Shown: piece by piece, positions 18,258 to 28,178 of the stretch
Position numbering within the stretch: position 1 is the stretch's first letter
Layout: the number at the start of each line of letters is the position of its first letter
Source of the DNA: Peribacillus saganii
Lineage (GTDB): Bacteria; Bacillota; Bacilli; Bacillales; DSM-1321
NCBI RefSeq assembly: GCF_003429095.1
Contig: NZ_QVTE01000043.1
Location: 1 to 64,000, forward strand
DNA length: 64,000 bases
Direction of reading: 5' to 3'
Position numbers and translations under genes: made by a program
The notes under the pieces: model-generated
Databases searched by the model: none
What the model was told of the DNA's origin: nothing
The model's input: only the letters and a program-made list of their open reading frames with translations

Positions 18258-18843
18258 ATGAAGCAAACTATTGCACGAATTTATGATCATATTATGGCTC
18301 CTCTGGAAAAAGGTTTCTAAGAAATTGGCAATTCCAATTATTCCAGCAAGCCTCAGGAAACATTTAGCTGATTGGTGCAGGAACAGGGGGGGATTTTCCC
18401 GTTATATCTGCCTGGAGGTAATGTTTTTACAATCGAACCAAACTCACATATGATACAAAAGCACAGCAAAGCGTCGAGTTTGCAGTTATCCTTGTTGACA
18501 TAACTATAGGATATGCCGAAAGCCTTATATTTTAAGATAACTTTTTCGATATCGTCGTTGTGACATTAATACTCTGTTCAGCGAAAAATCCACATGTTAT
18601 TGATGAATTAAAATGAGTCAGCAAAAATGATGGGAAATGGCTTACTATTGGAACATGTGAGATGAAGCATCCAATACCCGAAACCTGCAGCATACCTTAA
18701 TCCAGTCTGGAAGCATGTTCGTGATAACTGTCATCTCAACAGGGACACAGAAGAAATCTCAAAGAAACACGGATTACTTATTACCCAAAAAACATCATAT
18801 ATGAACGGATTATTTGTATCATTAATTGTGAATTTGGAAGAAT
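18258..18843 (+). pseudogene. SAM-dependent methyltransferase, heavily decayed
   Basis: Fragments of a class I methyltransferase appear in order across several frames: MKQTIARIYDHIMAPLEK at the start, LIGAGTGGDFP (SAM motif I, normally VGVGTGxNLP), FFDIVVVTLILCSAKNP (post-motif region of UbiE-like enzymes) and MNGLFVSLIVNLEE at the end. There are in-frame stops and frameshifts throughout, so it is dead. It lies on the chromosomal side of the dif site. Confidence 0.6.
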
Positions 18844-18863
18844 AAAGATAATTCCTTCTAGAA

Positions 18864-18883
18864 ATATCTCGAAATTGAGATAT
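18864..18883. promoter_or_regulatory. MhqR-like palindrome, orphan
   Basis: ATATCTCGAAATTGAGATAT is a 20-base near-palindrome strongly resembling the MhqR box. No intact gene follows it, so it may be the leftover operator of a lost quinone-response gene. Confidence 0.4.
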
Positions 18884-19157
18884 ATGGAGCGTAATGGAAG
18901 AGGCTCTAAAGAAAAGAATTCTTATGATAGTTTCATTACATAAAATTAAACAATATTAACATTCGAAACGCTTAAGCGGATATCCTAGAGAGTAATTTTA
19001 TCATCAGATTTAGGTATCTTAAATTATACATACTTAAATACAAACCAATAGCAATTATGCACAATGAAATAATAAGGAGGATCTGATATAAAATTTTTAT
19101 CTTTTGTCTCAATATTAAAAGTAATCTTAGGATATGAGACTATTTTGTGTTTATTTC

Positions 19158-19191
<34 letters not shown>

Positions 19192-19227
19192 GATAATTTT
19201 ACGCCGTGATTGGGGTTATCCGCTGAC

Positions 19228-19358
19228 GTTCCTATAATATCTGTACTTTGGAACCTTCCATCCGCACATTCCTTATAATTTTTCACGTTTTTCATATGAA
19301 CGATAATCCTCCTTTTGAACGATAATGTTGTGTATTTGTACGGATAATGAATTATCGT
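19228..19358 (+). promoter_or_regulatory. Recombinase-module leader with inverted and iterated motifs
   Basis: Between dif and the recombinase gene lie GTTCC (19228) and GGAAC (19250) as an inverted pair around an AT-rich 17-base centre, and four copies of an ACGATAAT motif: direct at 19299 and 19318, ACGGATAAT at 19340 and inverted ATTATCGT at 19351. The same elements, slightly varied, lie at 55395-55421 and from 55466. They are probably recombinase binding sites for accessory control or autoregulation. Confidence 0.5.
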
Positions 19359-19387
19359 CTAAACAACTTTTATTGGAGGTTTTTGGT

Positions 19388-20293
19388 TTGCAATTAAAAG
19401 CTGCAATTGACGAATTCATACTGTACATTCAAGTTGAAAAAAATTATTCCACACATACAGTTGTCAGTTATGAATACGATTTACTTCAATTTTTAACTTT
19501 TTTACGTGATCATGACTGTTCAACTGATTTGGCTTCCATCACCAAGACCCATGTCCGTCGCTTTATCCAGCATCAACTGGGAACCCACAAGCAAAAACCG
19601 CGTTCCATGAACCGGAAGATTTCCAGTTTTAAGTCATTCACTAAATACTGCATACAGGAAAAACACCTGATCCATGACTTTATGAGTGGCATTGAAACAC
19701 CGAAAACCGATGACAAATTGCCAGTATATATGACGTTAAGGGATCTTCAGCAATTATTCCGCTCGCTTGAACAGGATGATTCGACTTTATCCAAGCGAAA
19801 TGAAATCATGTTCAAGCTAATGGCGGTAACCGGTATGAGACGATCCGAACTTGTCTCACTTACATGGTCGCAAATGGATTTTTCCAATCAAACAATCCGG
19901 ATATATGGAAAAGGTAAAAAGGAACGATTGTTGCCCCTTCATCCCCTCCTTATCCCTCTTCTTAGTACTTATAAGGATTCTTTGGGTCCATATCAGAGTT
20001 ATCCTACGGAGCCTGTGTTTTTGAATAAAGATGGTAAACCATTGAATCCACGTGGATTACACTCTATCTTTAAAAAGACCTTACGAAAAGCCGGTCTGCC
20101 TCCCTCCCGCTTTTCGTTACACCATTTGCGCCATACATTTGCTACGCTTATGCTGCAAGAGAACAAAAATAATGTGGATTTGCGAACACTTCAAGAATTA
20201 TTAGGCCATGAAAGCATCACTTCAACGGAAGTGTATACGCATGTAGAATTTGAACAGAAAAAGAAAGCCATTGATTCGTTTAACATATTTTAA
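19388..20293 (+). CDS. Xer-like tyrosine recombinase of the island
   Basis: Predicted site-specific recombinase of about 301 residues, the usual XerC/XerD length. The N-terminal SAM-like domain (IDEFILYIQVEKNYSTHTVV) is followed by the catalytic domain with Arg in TGMRRSELVSL, His-x-x-Arg in LHHLRHTFATLM, His in LLGHESITSTE and the nucleophile Tyr in STEVYTHVEF. The TTG at 19388 is preferred: TTGGAGG lies 8 bases upstream, whereas an upstream in-frame ATG at 19325 would place coding sequence over the repeat leader. It starts 199 bases after dif, which suggests it integrates or excises the island there. A broken copy is at 55555. Host XerC and XerD are expected elsewhere. Confidence 0.85.
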   Translation: MQLKAAIDEFILYIQVEKNYSTHTVVSYEYDLLQFLTFLRDHDCSTDLASITKTHVRRFIQHQLGTHKQKPRSMNRKISSFKSFTKYCIQEKHLIHDFMSGIETPKTDDKLPVYMTLRDLQQLFRSLEQDDSTLSKRNEIMFKLMAVTGMRRSELVSLTWSQMDFSNQTIRIYGKGKKERLLPLHPLLIPLLSTYKDSLGPYQSYPTEPVFLNKDGKPLNPRGLHSIFKKTLRKAGLPPSRFSLHHLRHTFATLMLQENKNNVDLRTLQELLGHESITSTEVYTHVEFEQKKKAIDSFNIF

Positions 20294-20334
20294 AAGGAAG
20301 AAACTACCCTTTATGGGTAGTTATCTTTTTCCTT
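20293..20334. terminator. Bidirectional terminator
   Basis: AAGGAAGAAACTACCC pairs with GGGTAGTT and the following TTTTTCCTT between two convergent recombinase genes. Confidence 0.7.
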
Positions 20335-21784
20335 CTGCAAAGAACTCTGGCGCAATACTTGAATGATATAACCCCATTACATCCTGTTGGTTAGCATAAA
20401 AATTCGTGTTTATAGGTGCTGATGCACTTGCTTGAAAACCCCCTTGATAATGACTAGGAAAAGGATGGCTAGATGGATTTGGATATTGACTTGAATGATT
20501 TGTTTGGTTTGGATATGGGCTAACTTCCGGAAACATGATTTGCTGATTCGGCATAACTGTTTGAGCAAGCTTTTGTTCTACTACTGACATCGTAAAACGG
20601 ATCATATTTTGTTTAAATGAATGTACATGATACATGTTGTTCATTTGGCCTTGGAATGCTGCTGGCAAATTCTCATAGATTACATTCAGATTCATTTGAA
20701 CGCCTAATTGATCTTCCATATCCAAAGCTGTTTGAAGCACCGTTTCCAATAAAATTTGGGCCATACGTAATTCTTTTACTTCTTTCGTATCTCTACGAAG
20801 ATAACGCTCTAAGGCACCTTGTTGCGCTTTCTTAGAATGCAGTAATAGCAACCGTTTCGCATTATCTGATACACCCATTTCATGGAACATTGTAGCCACA
20901 CTATAACGTAACCCATGTGGAGTAAAATATTTACTCGTTTTTTGTTTACGTGTTTTTTTACCAACTACTACTTTCTTGCTCAATCTGTCACTTGGTTCGG
21001 AATCAGGAGTCTCTGTGATCCATCCTAGATGTTCACAAATTTTATGCACTATATAATTCATTTGCTTGTTAGCAAATGCCTTTCCGCGTAATCCATATAG
21101 AAGTGGATCTTCTGGGTGCATTCCTTTTGTATATTCCAAAAAATAAGCTAATACTCTTGGAGGTAAAGGAATAAAAGTTTCTCTATTTTTCGTGTTAGGG
21201 GTCTTTACTTCCCTTTTTCTTTCATCCTCCTCACTTTTATCTGACCTAGAAAACATAATTCTTATTCCACCCGCCTCCTTATCTATAGACTGAGCTTGTA
21301 AACTAATCAGATTTGTTGAACGAAAGCCGGTAAAGATATCTAAAAGAATAGGAGCTAAGACATTAATTCCTTGAACTTGTAATTCATGAGCTGCCTTATA
21401 CACTTGATAAAGTTCGTTGATGTCCAAATCCTTAGATAAATACTGCTGCTCGGTATAGTCTGTAATTTTAACCGTTAAAAATGGATTACCATCTATGATT
21501 TTTGCATGATTTAAATGTCTAAATAAAGAGGATAGTGTGCTTTTTTGTTGTTTTAATGTAGCGGACTTCACCTTTTCAGCTTGATCGTTTTTCCATACTT
21601 GACAATATTCATACGTAACATTTTCAAGAATTGGCTGTAATCCATTACTAATCATATGGTTAGTAATATCTTTAATATTTTTTCTATACGCCCTTTTTGA
21701 GTTTGGAGACCAGTTGCTTATTTGCTCTTGGTCTAAATAGGCTTCCTCTAATGTACTTTGTGGTGTAATCGTAATTTTCCGCAT
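20321..21784 (-). CDS. Tyrosine recombinase/integrase with Pro/Gln-rich C-terminal tail
   Basis: Protein of 487 residues. The core-binding domain covers about 1-100 and the catalytic domain about 115-340: Arg in DIFTGFRSTNLISLQ, His-x-x-Arg in FTPHGLRYSVATMF, His in LLLLHSKKAQQ and Tyr in ALERYLRRDTKEV. The last 130 residues are low-complexity (SPYPNQTNHSSQYPNPSSHP) and unusual for an integrase. It is preceded by the palindrome at 21822-21886, which resembles one before the recombinase trio at 44647. It may mobilise a nested element within the island; that element's limits are not clear. Confidence 0.8.
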   Translation of the reverse strand: MRKITITPQSTLEEAYLDQEQISNWSPNSKRAYRKNIKDITNHMISNGLQPILENVTYEYCQVWKNDQAEKVKSATLKQQKSTLSSLFRHLNHAKIIDGNPFLTVKITDYTEQQYLSKDLDINELYQVYKAAHELQVQGINVLAPILLDIFTGFRSTNLISLQAQSIDKEAGGIRIMFSRSDKSEEDERKREVKTPNTKNRETFIPLPPRVLAYFLEYTKGMHPEDPLLYGLRGKAFANKQMNYIVHKICEHLGWITETPDSEPSDRLSKKVVVGKKTRKQKTSKYFTPHGLRYSVATMFHEMGVSDNAKRLLLLHSKKAQQGALERYLRRDTKEVKELRMAQILLETVLQTALDMEDQLGVQMNLNVIYENLPAAFQGQMNNMYHVHSFKQNMIRFTMSVVEQKLAQTVMPNQQIMFPEVSPYPNQTNHSSQYPNPSSHPFPSHYQGGFQASASAPINTNFYANQQDVMGLYHSSIAPEFFAEGKR

Positions 21785-21821
21785 ACTTATTTACTCCCTC
21801 TTTTTCCTATTACAAGCAAAA

Positions 21822-21886
21822 AACCCCAAGCTTAATACAAATGATAATCATATCTAAATACGATTACCATTGTATAGCTTGGGGTT
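21822..21886. repeat. Long imperfect palindrome upstream of the 487-residue integrase gene
   Basis: The left arm begins AACCCCAAGCTTAATACAA and the right arm ends TTGTATAGCTTGGGGTT, about 25 paired positions around a short loop, followed by TCTCCCTTGT. The same AACCCCAAG/CTTGGGGTT frame and following CCCTT occur at 44647-44700. Confidence 0.65.
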
Positions 21887-22324
21887 CTCCCTTGTTAAAT
21901 ATTAATTTATTAATATATTAGCATGAATAAATTATATGTCAATAAGAAAATTTCATTTTATACTAGTATATCGAAAACTTTACTCAGAAATCAACGACCT
22001 ATAGATAGAGAATGTATGATAACTTGTTTTCACTCTTATCTAAATAATCTCTGATCTATCATGATGGTGGTTTCTGGTATGTGTGTCACTAAATTGGGTC
22101 TTTCCTAATCTCCTCATATAAAAACTTACTTCCAATGACAAGGGGTCGTTCGAATGAGCTAGAAATAATCGTGTAATCGTCGAAGGGTATCAACCCTCCG
22201 TTTTCCTTTATTATAGAAATAATCCCTCGTTAGATTAATAACACAATTAAATTATCCAGATTATTTATTTGAATTAATAGAGTAATGATACATCTTTATG
22301 TCACTATCTATAAATCCTCTTCTT
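21887..22324. other. Intergenic, nothing recognised
   Basis: AT-rich sequence between the palindrome and a decayed receiver-like gene. I see no supported gene. Confidence 0.3.
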
Positions 22325-22611
22325 TAAGCAGCTTTGAGGGTATGAAACATATTTTCACGTCCAAGACCATTATCCGTGATTTTATCCGCTCATTCTCCCT
22401 GTTCACAGAAGTATTTTACTAGGTCATACCCTGTCGGTAATATATTTCCATCTTTATCTTCTCCTAAATCGTGATCAAGAGAAAGTATGTTTATCCTGTA
22501 GGTCTCTATATAATGAATTGCTTGTTCAGTGTTCCTTGCGATTATAAATCCGTTCGGACAATCCCTTAAATCATCAACATAAAGATTTATTTTTTCACTT
22601 GTTAGAAGTAC
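22325..22611 (-). pseudogene. Cyclic-phosphate processing receiver-domain protein, decayed
   Basis: The minus strand reads KINLYVDDLRDCPNGFIIAR, then TEQAIHYIETYRINILSLDHD and LPTGYDLVKYFCEQGE, then a stop; a frameshifted tail GRENMFHTLKAA follows. This is the pattern of the cyclic-phosphate processing receiver (cyclic PPR) family, small proteins linked to RNA or nucleotide cyclic phosphate metabolism. No start codon with a ribosome site is visible and the end is disrupted, so it is a relic. Confidence 0.5.
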
Positions 22612-23722
22612 TAGCCCTATGTATCCTTTTTTTATGTTATATAGCAGAATTCTTCTTCAACTAATCTGCCTCTTTTGTCCAATAAGAAAAAGGTTGCCGA
22701 AGCAGCCTTGCTGAAGCACCTGTTAGCTACATTTCGGTTGATAATCAACTAAACGTATGCAAAGACATGTTCTTTTATTATACTGAAATTTATAAAACAC
22801 TATTAACAACGGAAATGCACAAAGCGCTTATTGCAATAGTTTATATAACTGATCCCATAAACAAGGATAAAACCTAAATATATGCATTTTAGGCCATTCC
22901 CCACTTAATTAAATTACACTCTCTTTTTAACTAAGTGAGTGTTGAAATAATGTAAAAGGGTTTATGCATTTTATAATATTCAGTAGCTCCAAAAGTTAAA
23001 ACTGAAAATGACTTTGACGTTATTTTTTAAACTCTTTCTTACTTCTATCGTATGGGTATGCATAAATCTTGTACACATCCAAAGCAGATAGAATGCCCGT
23101 CAGGTGGACTAACCTGTTCTGGTTAGCTACCGAAAATAATTTGAAAAAAAGTTTATAATTGGAAGGGCTGATTTGCTTACCTGATGTATTTTTCTCTTCC
23201 TAATACTGTATTCTCTGATCTTCATATAGAGATATCCTCATAGATTGGTAACCTTTCGATTCTAATTAAAAAGGCAGCCCACCCCCATCATTAGAGGGCT
23301 GACTGCCTTATTTTTAAAATGAGGTGCGAGATACTCTCTATATGTTGTATTTGCTGATGGTAGACAATAATAAATGATGAGATATAGTGGTACATTTGAA
23401 ATCCTAGAGCATTAAGTATGATTTCTTTAAATCATTATTTCCATTTTTACTTAAAACTAGTTTATAAAAGAAGGTTAACGGTACCGACTTACATCATGCC
23501 GCCCGTAGGCTGTGAGAGAGTAATATCGTTAACGTGGGGTGCAAAAAGCGCAGTGAATTAACGTCTTGGATAATTTTAGATGTAATATCTTTAATGGTGA
23601 TTTACCGTTTTCTATGGAATTGGTTTAGCAAAATGTTAGCAAATTTTGCGTTGTATTAATTACTACCGGCTTTTAATGTAAGTAATTATGCTTTTTTGTA
23701 TAAATGGATTGAGGTGAGAGAT
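22612..23722. other. Long non-coding stretch with one hairpin
   Basis: No gene supported. A terminator-like hairpin lies at 23271-23314 (AAGGCAGCCC with GGGCTGACTGCCTT, then T-rich), an orphan with no gene directly upstream. The rest is AT-rich and probably decayed. Confidence 0.4.
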
Positions 23723-23884
23723 ATGAAGGGAAAAGTGGAAAAATGTGATTATAGTGATAATGAAACCCTAATAAAAGCAATTGAACTAATTAAAAAAGGC
23801 AACTCAGAAGAAGATGTACAAAAAAGGATGAATTTATCAAATGAAGATATGGATTTGATTGATTTTGTTATTAATGAACTATAA
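23723..23884 (+). CDS. Small hypothetical protein
   Basis: Fifty-three residues, MKGKVEKCDYSDNETLIKAI onward, ending NLSNEDMDLIDFVINEL. The ATG at 23723 has GAGGTGAGAG upstream. The pattern ELIKKGNSEEDVQKRMNLS resembles the short helix-turn-helix-like tail seen at the end of PD-(D/E)xK transposase-type proteins, but it is too short to assign. It might be a remnant. Confidence 0.45.
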   Translation: MKGKVEKCDYSDNETLIKAIELIKKGNSEEDVQKRMNLSNEDMDLIDFVINEL

Positions 23885-24634
23885 TTTCCTACAAAAGGGC
23901 GATAAATAATACAATACTGAAATTATAACAGTCAAAACTTATTAGATTGTGCTTGGAAGCGTTGGAAAATGGCTTCACTTCATTATATAAATAACAAATT
24001 AAAGAGGCAGTTTGAAGACATTCATTATCTTATGAAGAAACAAGAAAAGCTTCTTCAGGAAATGAATGGACAATATCTGAAAAGGATGCCTATGTAATTA
24101 ACTTAGAATTGACTGTTAGAAAACTATTTAAGCATGGACTTTCGAAAGAAATTCTTGAAATTACAAGCATCACTCAAATGAAGATGAAGCGGAGGAATTT
24201 GAGCAACTCCTTCGGGAGATTCACCATTCAAATAATATAGATGAACTAATTAACCCACTCAAAGAACAGCAGCGAATCAATATCATACTCAAGGTATTGC
24301 TTCGATACAAGCAGGAGTATGAGGACCTTATTAAAGTCAAGAACAGTGACAACTACGAAGAGCTTATCCAAAATTACATTGATCAAACCGGTAAGGATCA
24401 TCATGCCAAAAGAGCATATTCCTCTTAGTTCGAAAATTTGGCAATGATAAATAGAATGCGGGAGAAAGTGCTTATAAAGATTTCTGAGTAAAAGTATGCA
24501 TCCATTCTAAATTGGATATTAATTAAATATTATTAGTACAATTTGTATGTCAAAAATAACAGTAACGAATACCTTATTTACCATGATAGTCCTCAAAATT
24601 TGGTATTAGCAATTGATTGCAATTAGATTGAAAA
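23885..24634 (+). pseudogene. Degenerate coding remnants, family unknown
   Basis: Several plus-strand fragments in different frames: LKRQFEDIHYLMKKQEKLLQ at about 23990, then VINLELTVRKLFKHGLSKEI and, after a frame change, EEFEQLLREIHHSNNIDELI, INIILKVLLRYKQEYEDLIK and YEELIQNYIDQTGKDHHAKR ending in a stop near 24428. They look like one or two helical proteins broken by frameshifts. I do not recognise the family. Confidence 0.3.
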
Positions 24635-24668
24635 AAGAGTGCGATAATGACTATTTTCGCACTCTTTC
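24635..24668 (+). terminator. Hairpin, copy 1 of a repeated terminator-like element
   Basis: GAGTGCGA (24637-24644) pairs with TCGCACTC (24657-24664), followed by TTTCT. A nearly identical hairpin in the same orientation lies at 46040-46070, and a looser relative at 40035. Confidence 0.55.
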
Positions 24669-24875
24669 TATCGCTCGTTCATAATGAAAATGTTCCCTTT
24701 TCATACTTGAATAAATAACCTTTTCTCTGCATTTTCAAAGACAAAATCCAAGTATGGTTAGACGCAAATTTGTTAGACAGGTGGGAGTTGTATTAGTTCT
24801 CCACAAGAATAGAATCAAGATAGTAACCGAATTAACGCTTTACTCGACTGAGCGTCAGGCCCTGATTTTCCCTAA

Positions 24876-27800
24876 CTATATTCCAATGATTTGTTCCATT
24901 TTCACTTCTTCTACGATATTATGTTGTTTTACCACATAAACATATACCGATCCATTTAATTCTTGGTAATCATTTAATTCCAATTGCTGTGAAAGCAACT
25001 CTAAAGACGGTGTTAATAAAATAAATCGAGTATTACCCTCTGCTTCTTCACTTGTGAAATCCACTAAACTAAATGCATTCTTAACCCGGATGTTTAATCG
25101 CCCATTTTGATATTCATACTCTTTTACAACTTCTATGAAATCTTTTGGAATAACACGTGCTGCACTTACAATTGGTTGGATATGTAGTTGTGTAATCGGC
25201 TTAATCGACTGTAACTGAATACTTCTTTCCCTTTCAATATTTTCAAGTCGATCTTTACTACGTTCCTCTAAGTCTTCAATTAGAGTATAGGTTTGGTTAA
25301 TTAATGCGCTATTTTTATTATTTAAGTTGTCACTTAAATAATTAGTTAATTTTTCCTGTAGAGTTTGCATTTGTTCATCAAATGAACGACGTAAATAAGT
25401 ACTTTTTCGGTTTAAATAATCATCGCGTTTTATTTGAACAGATTGAAGTATTTTTTTCGCTTGAAGAATAGATTCTTTTTTAAATGATTTATCCTCTGTA
25501 TCTACTGTATTGATTAATTCAAATTGCTTTTGGAATAGTAAATACGGATCTAATTGAATGTACTCCCCAGTTTTCCTTTTAGCTATTAACATTAATTCTT
25601 GTTCTAACTCTCGGCCTGTACCATCAACTACACTGATACGGCTAATTTCTAATGTTAAAGGTTCACTAACATATGTTTTTACTGTACAAATTGGTAAAGC
25701 CACTTGTTGCAACTCTTGACTTGCTAATTCCATCGCTATTTTTTTTAATGGATGGTCATTCGGTAATATAGATAACTGTTCTGTTTGTTTATTTGGTCTT
25801 AATGTAAACCGTAATGATTCATCAGTTCTTAAAGAATATTTTCGCTTCTTAATTAGTTCACGAATATTTTTAGGGAAACGATCAATTCGAACTGCATTTC
25901 CATCATTTGAGATATTTACTTTAATACGGGTTTCTTCAAACTGTTTTACAACAAACTCACCATAGACTCGCGATGGCATACTACTAATTGAAATTTCATG
26001 ATATGCACGTCTTGCACCCGGTAAATCAAAACTGGAATCATCTAAGCGTTCATGTTTTGCTAATTCTAATAATCTTTCATGTTCTTCAGATAATGTTTTT
26101 TCCATTTGTGCAATCAGCTCATCTAAATTTTCTCGTCCGCAAATCGCTTCCTCCATTATGTGAGATAAATCGATATTATTTTCTTCTAGCACCTCACCAA
26201 TAAAATCATAGACTTGATCTTGTCCTAAATCTGTGCGCATTTGTTCCATCTTATTGAGTAGACGTATCAGTACGTCTCCTTCTCGTGTATTTTTTGCAAC
26301 AAGATTAAAGATGAACACTTCATTTTTTTGTCCAATACGATGTATACGCCCCATCCGCTGTTCCAAACGATTGGGATTCCACGGAATATCATAGTTAATC
26401 ATTTGATTACAGAATTGAAGGTTGATAGATTCTCCCCCGGCATCTGTAGCAAGCATAATTTGTACATCATTTCGGAATCGCTCCACTTGTTCACGACGTT
26501 TGTCCATCGAGAAATTCCCAACAATTTTTGTGACTTCAGGGACATGCTGTAGGAGCTTTCGTTCAAGGTAATATAAAGTATCTTTTGATTCCGTAAAAAT
26601 AAGAATCTTTTCTCCTTTGGAAAGCAATCCATCCTGACCGAATAACGTGTTTTCAAGCTCTATATATTTCCGCTCAATATCTTGATTTACAAGCATCTCT
26701 ACTTTACGAACTAATCCATCTAGAATCTCTATTTCTAACTTTAGTTCCTCTATATCAATTACATCGGTTTCGCCTTCAACTAAAGTCTCTATTTCTTCCT
26801 GCTCTTCTGTTGAAATTTCGTCGTATTCAAATGGCTCAATTGATTTATTGTCCGTTAACTCAGATTCTAATAATTCTTTTAACTTTTCTTTACGTCGTTT
26901 TAGGGATAAATAAATAGCATCTAGAGACGAACTTAGGCGACGTTGTAAAATCATCATCGCAAATGCTACATTTGGTTTATTATTTTGTTTTGCTCGATTA
27001 AAATGCTCTCGTGCATAAGCAGTTACATCTTCGTAAAGCTCTCGTTCCCCATAGCTTAAATCAAATGTAATTGTCGTTGTCGTTCTTTTCGGGAATAACG
27101 GAGTACCATCAAAATTTTTCATTGTCTCCTTTAATCGACGAATAACGAAAGGATTACTCTTTTCATATATAGAATCACCAGTATTTATACGTGAAAAAAT
27201 ATCATGGTCTACCAAACTCATTAAATGTCGGAAATTTTCTTTATCTCCTTTATGGGGTGTAGCCGTTAGTAATAAGCAATGCTCTGTGTGACGTAGTAAA
27301 CTCTCACCAAGCTGGTAAAATTTCGTACGATTCACTTTACGTTTCTTAACGCCATGTGTATAGGCAGCCATTTTATGAGCTTCATCAACGATTACTAAAT
27401 CAAATTGTGCTTTTAAAATAAATGCTTTAATTTCTTCACGTGAAGCCCAATAAATTGATGCAATTATTTTGTCATGTGATTCAAATGGATTTACTTCACT
27501 TGAGCTTTTTAATAAACTTCGATTTATAATGGTAAACTCTTCACCAAACTTATCTTTTAGCTCTTCCTGCCATTGTTTCAATACTAGAGGGGGAACTAAA
27601 ATTAAAATACGCTCTGCTGCTTGTCTTGCAATTAACTCACGTATTAACATTCCTGACATAATCGTTTTCCCTGCTCCCGGATCATCAGCTAATAAATAGC
27701 GTACTTGAGGTGACTGCAACATGCGGCTATACACTGCTTCAATTTGGTGTGGGAGGGGAATAATCTTTCCATTTCCTCGCGCACGAGACTTCGAAAATTT

Positions 27801-28049
27801 ATCCTCTGTCTTTAAGATGTAGTATTGTAGATAGTGTTGCAGTCTTTCAGAATTAAATGAACTTTCCTCAACTTGAATGTTTTCTAAATGTGCTAGTTGC
27901 GCCCTCTCTAAATACTGTTCATAATATTTATTTGTTTTACGCCCAATTGATTCAACTAAAAATAGATCATCGTCAATTTCTTCAAAATGCTTTATTTCAA
28001 CAATTTCCGGCCAGAAAGAGCCTTTAATAATCTCTCCTACTTTTAACAA
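24876..28049 (-). CDS. SNF2/DEAD-type helicase at the BrxL position of the BREX locus (BrxHII/DrmD-like)
   Basis: Large ATP-dependent helicase or translocase of 1057 residues. Motifs: Walker A LADDPGAGKTIMSGML (about 120), DExH box LVIVDEAHKM (about 215), motif III LLTATPHKGD, motif VI RLEQRMGRIHRIGQ (about 560). The C-terminal 400 residues are coiled-coil rich. The DPGAGKT Walker A is typical of the COG0553-type helicases of BREX (BrxHII) and of DrmD in DISARM. It is the last gene after pglZ, 129 bases downstream, where type 1 BREX loci carry brxL. The start is TTG with GAGGGGG 8 bases upstream. No drmA, drmB or drmC is present. Confidence 0.82.
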   Translation of the reverse strand: MLKVGEIIKGSFWPEIVEIKHFEEIDDDLFLVESIGRKTNKYYEQYLERAQLAHLENIQVEESSFNSERLQHYLQYYILKTEDKFSKSRARGNGKIIPLPHQIEAVYSRMLQSPQVRYLLADDPGAGKTIMSGMLIRELIARQAAERILILVPPLVLKQWQEELKDKFGEEFTIINRSLLKSSSEVNPFESHDKIIASIYWASREEIKAFILKAQFDLVIVDEAHKMAAYTHGVKKRKVNRTKFYQLGESLLRHTEHCLLLTATPHKGDKENFRHLMSLVDHDIFSRINTGDSIYEKSNPFVIRRLKETMKNFDGTPLFPKRTTTTITFDLSYGERELYEDVTAYAREHFNRAKQNNKPNVAFAMMILQRRLSSSLDAIYLSLKRRKEKLKELLESELTDNKSIEPFEYDEISTEEQEEIETLVEGETDVIDIEELKLEIEILDGLVRKVEMLVNQDIERKYIELENTLFGQDGLLSKGEKILIFTESKDTLYYLERKLLQHVPEVTKIVGNFSMDKRREQVERFRNDVQIMLATDAGGESINLQFCNQMINYDIPWNPNRLEQRMGRIHRIGQKNEVFIFNLVAKNTREGDVLIRLLNKMEQMRTDLGQDQVYDFIGEVLEENNIDLSHIMEEAICGRENLDELIAQMEKTLSEEHERLLELAKHERLDDSSFDLPGARRAYHEISISSMPSRVYGEFVVKQFEETRIKVNISNDGNAVRIDRFPKNIRELIKKRKYSLRTDESLRFTLRPNKQTEQLSILPNDHPLKKIAMELASQELQQVALPICTVKTYVSEPLTLEISRISVVDGTGRELEQELMLIAKRKTGEYIQLDPYLLFQKQFELINTVDTEDKSFKKESILQAKKILQSVQIKRDDYLNRKSTYLRRSFDEQMQTLQEKLTNYLSDNLNNKNSALINQTYTLIEDLEERSKDRLENIERERSIQLQSIKPITQLHIQPIVSAARVIPKDFIEVVKEYEYQNGRLNIRVKNAFSLVDFTSEEAEGNTRFILLTPSLELLSQQLELNDYQELNGSVYVYVVKQHNIVEEVKMEQIIGI

Positions 28050-28178
28050 TCCAGCAGCCCCCTCGAATAATTACGATCAAACAACTTAATTTAAATTATA
28101 TAGCAATCACTCAGCTACTGTTAGAAGAAATAAAAAACAAAACAATAGAGAACTATGTAAAATAGTTCCCTAGCTTCA

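Noticed and set aside
19325-19387. Longer start (ATG at 19325) for the Xer-like recombinase
   Set aside because: It would translate the repeated leader motifs; a strong ribosome site serves the TTG at 19388 and gives the normal Xer length.
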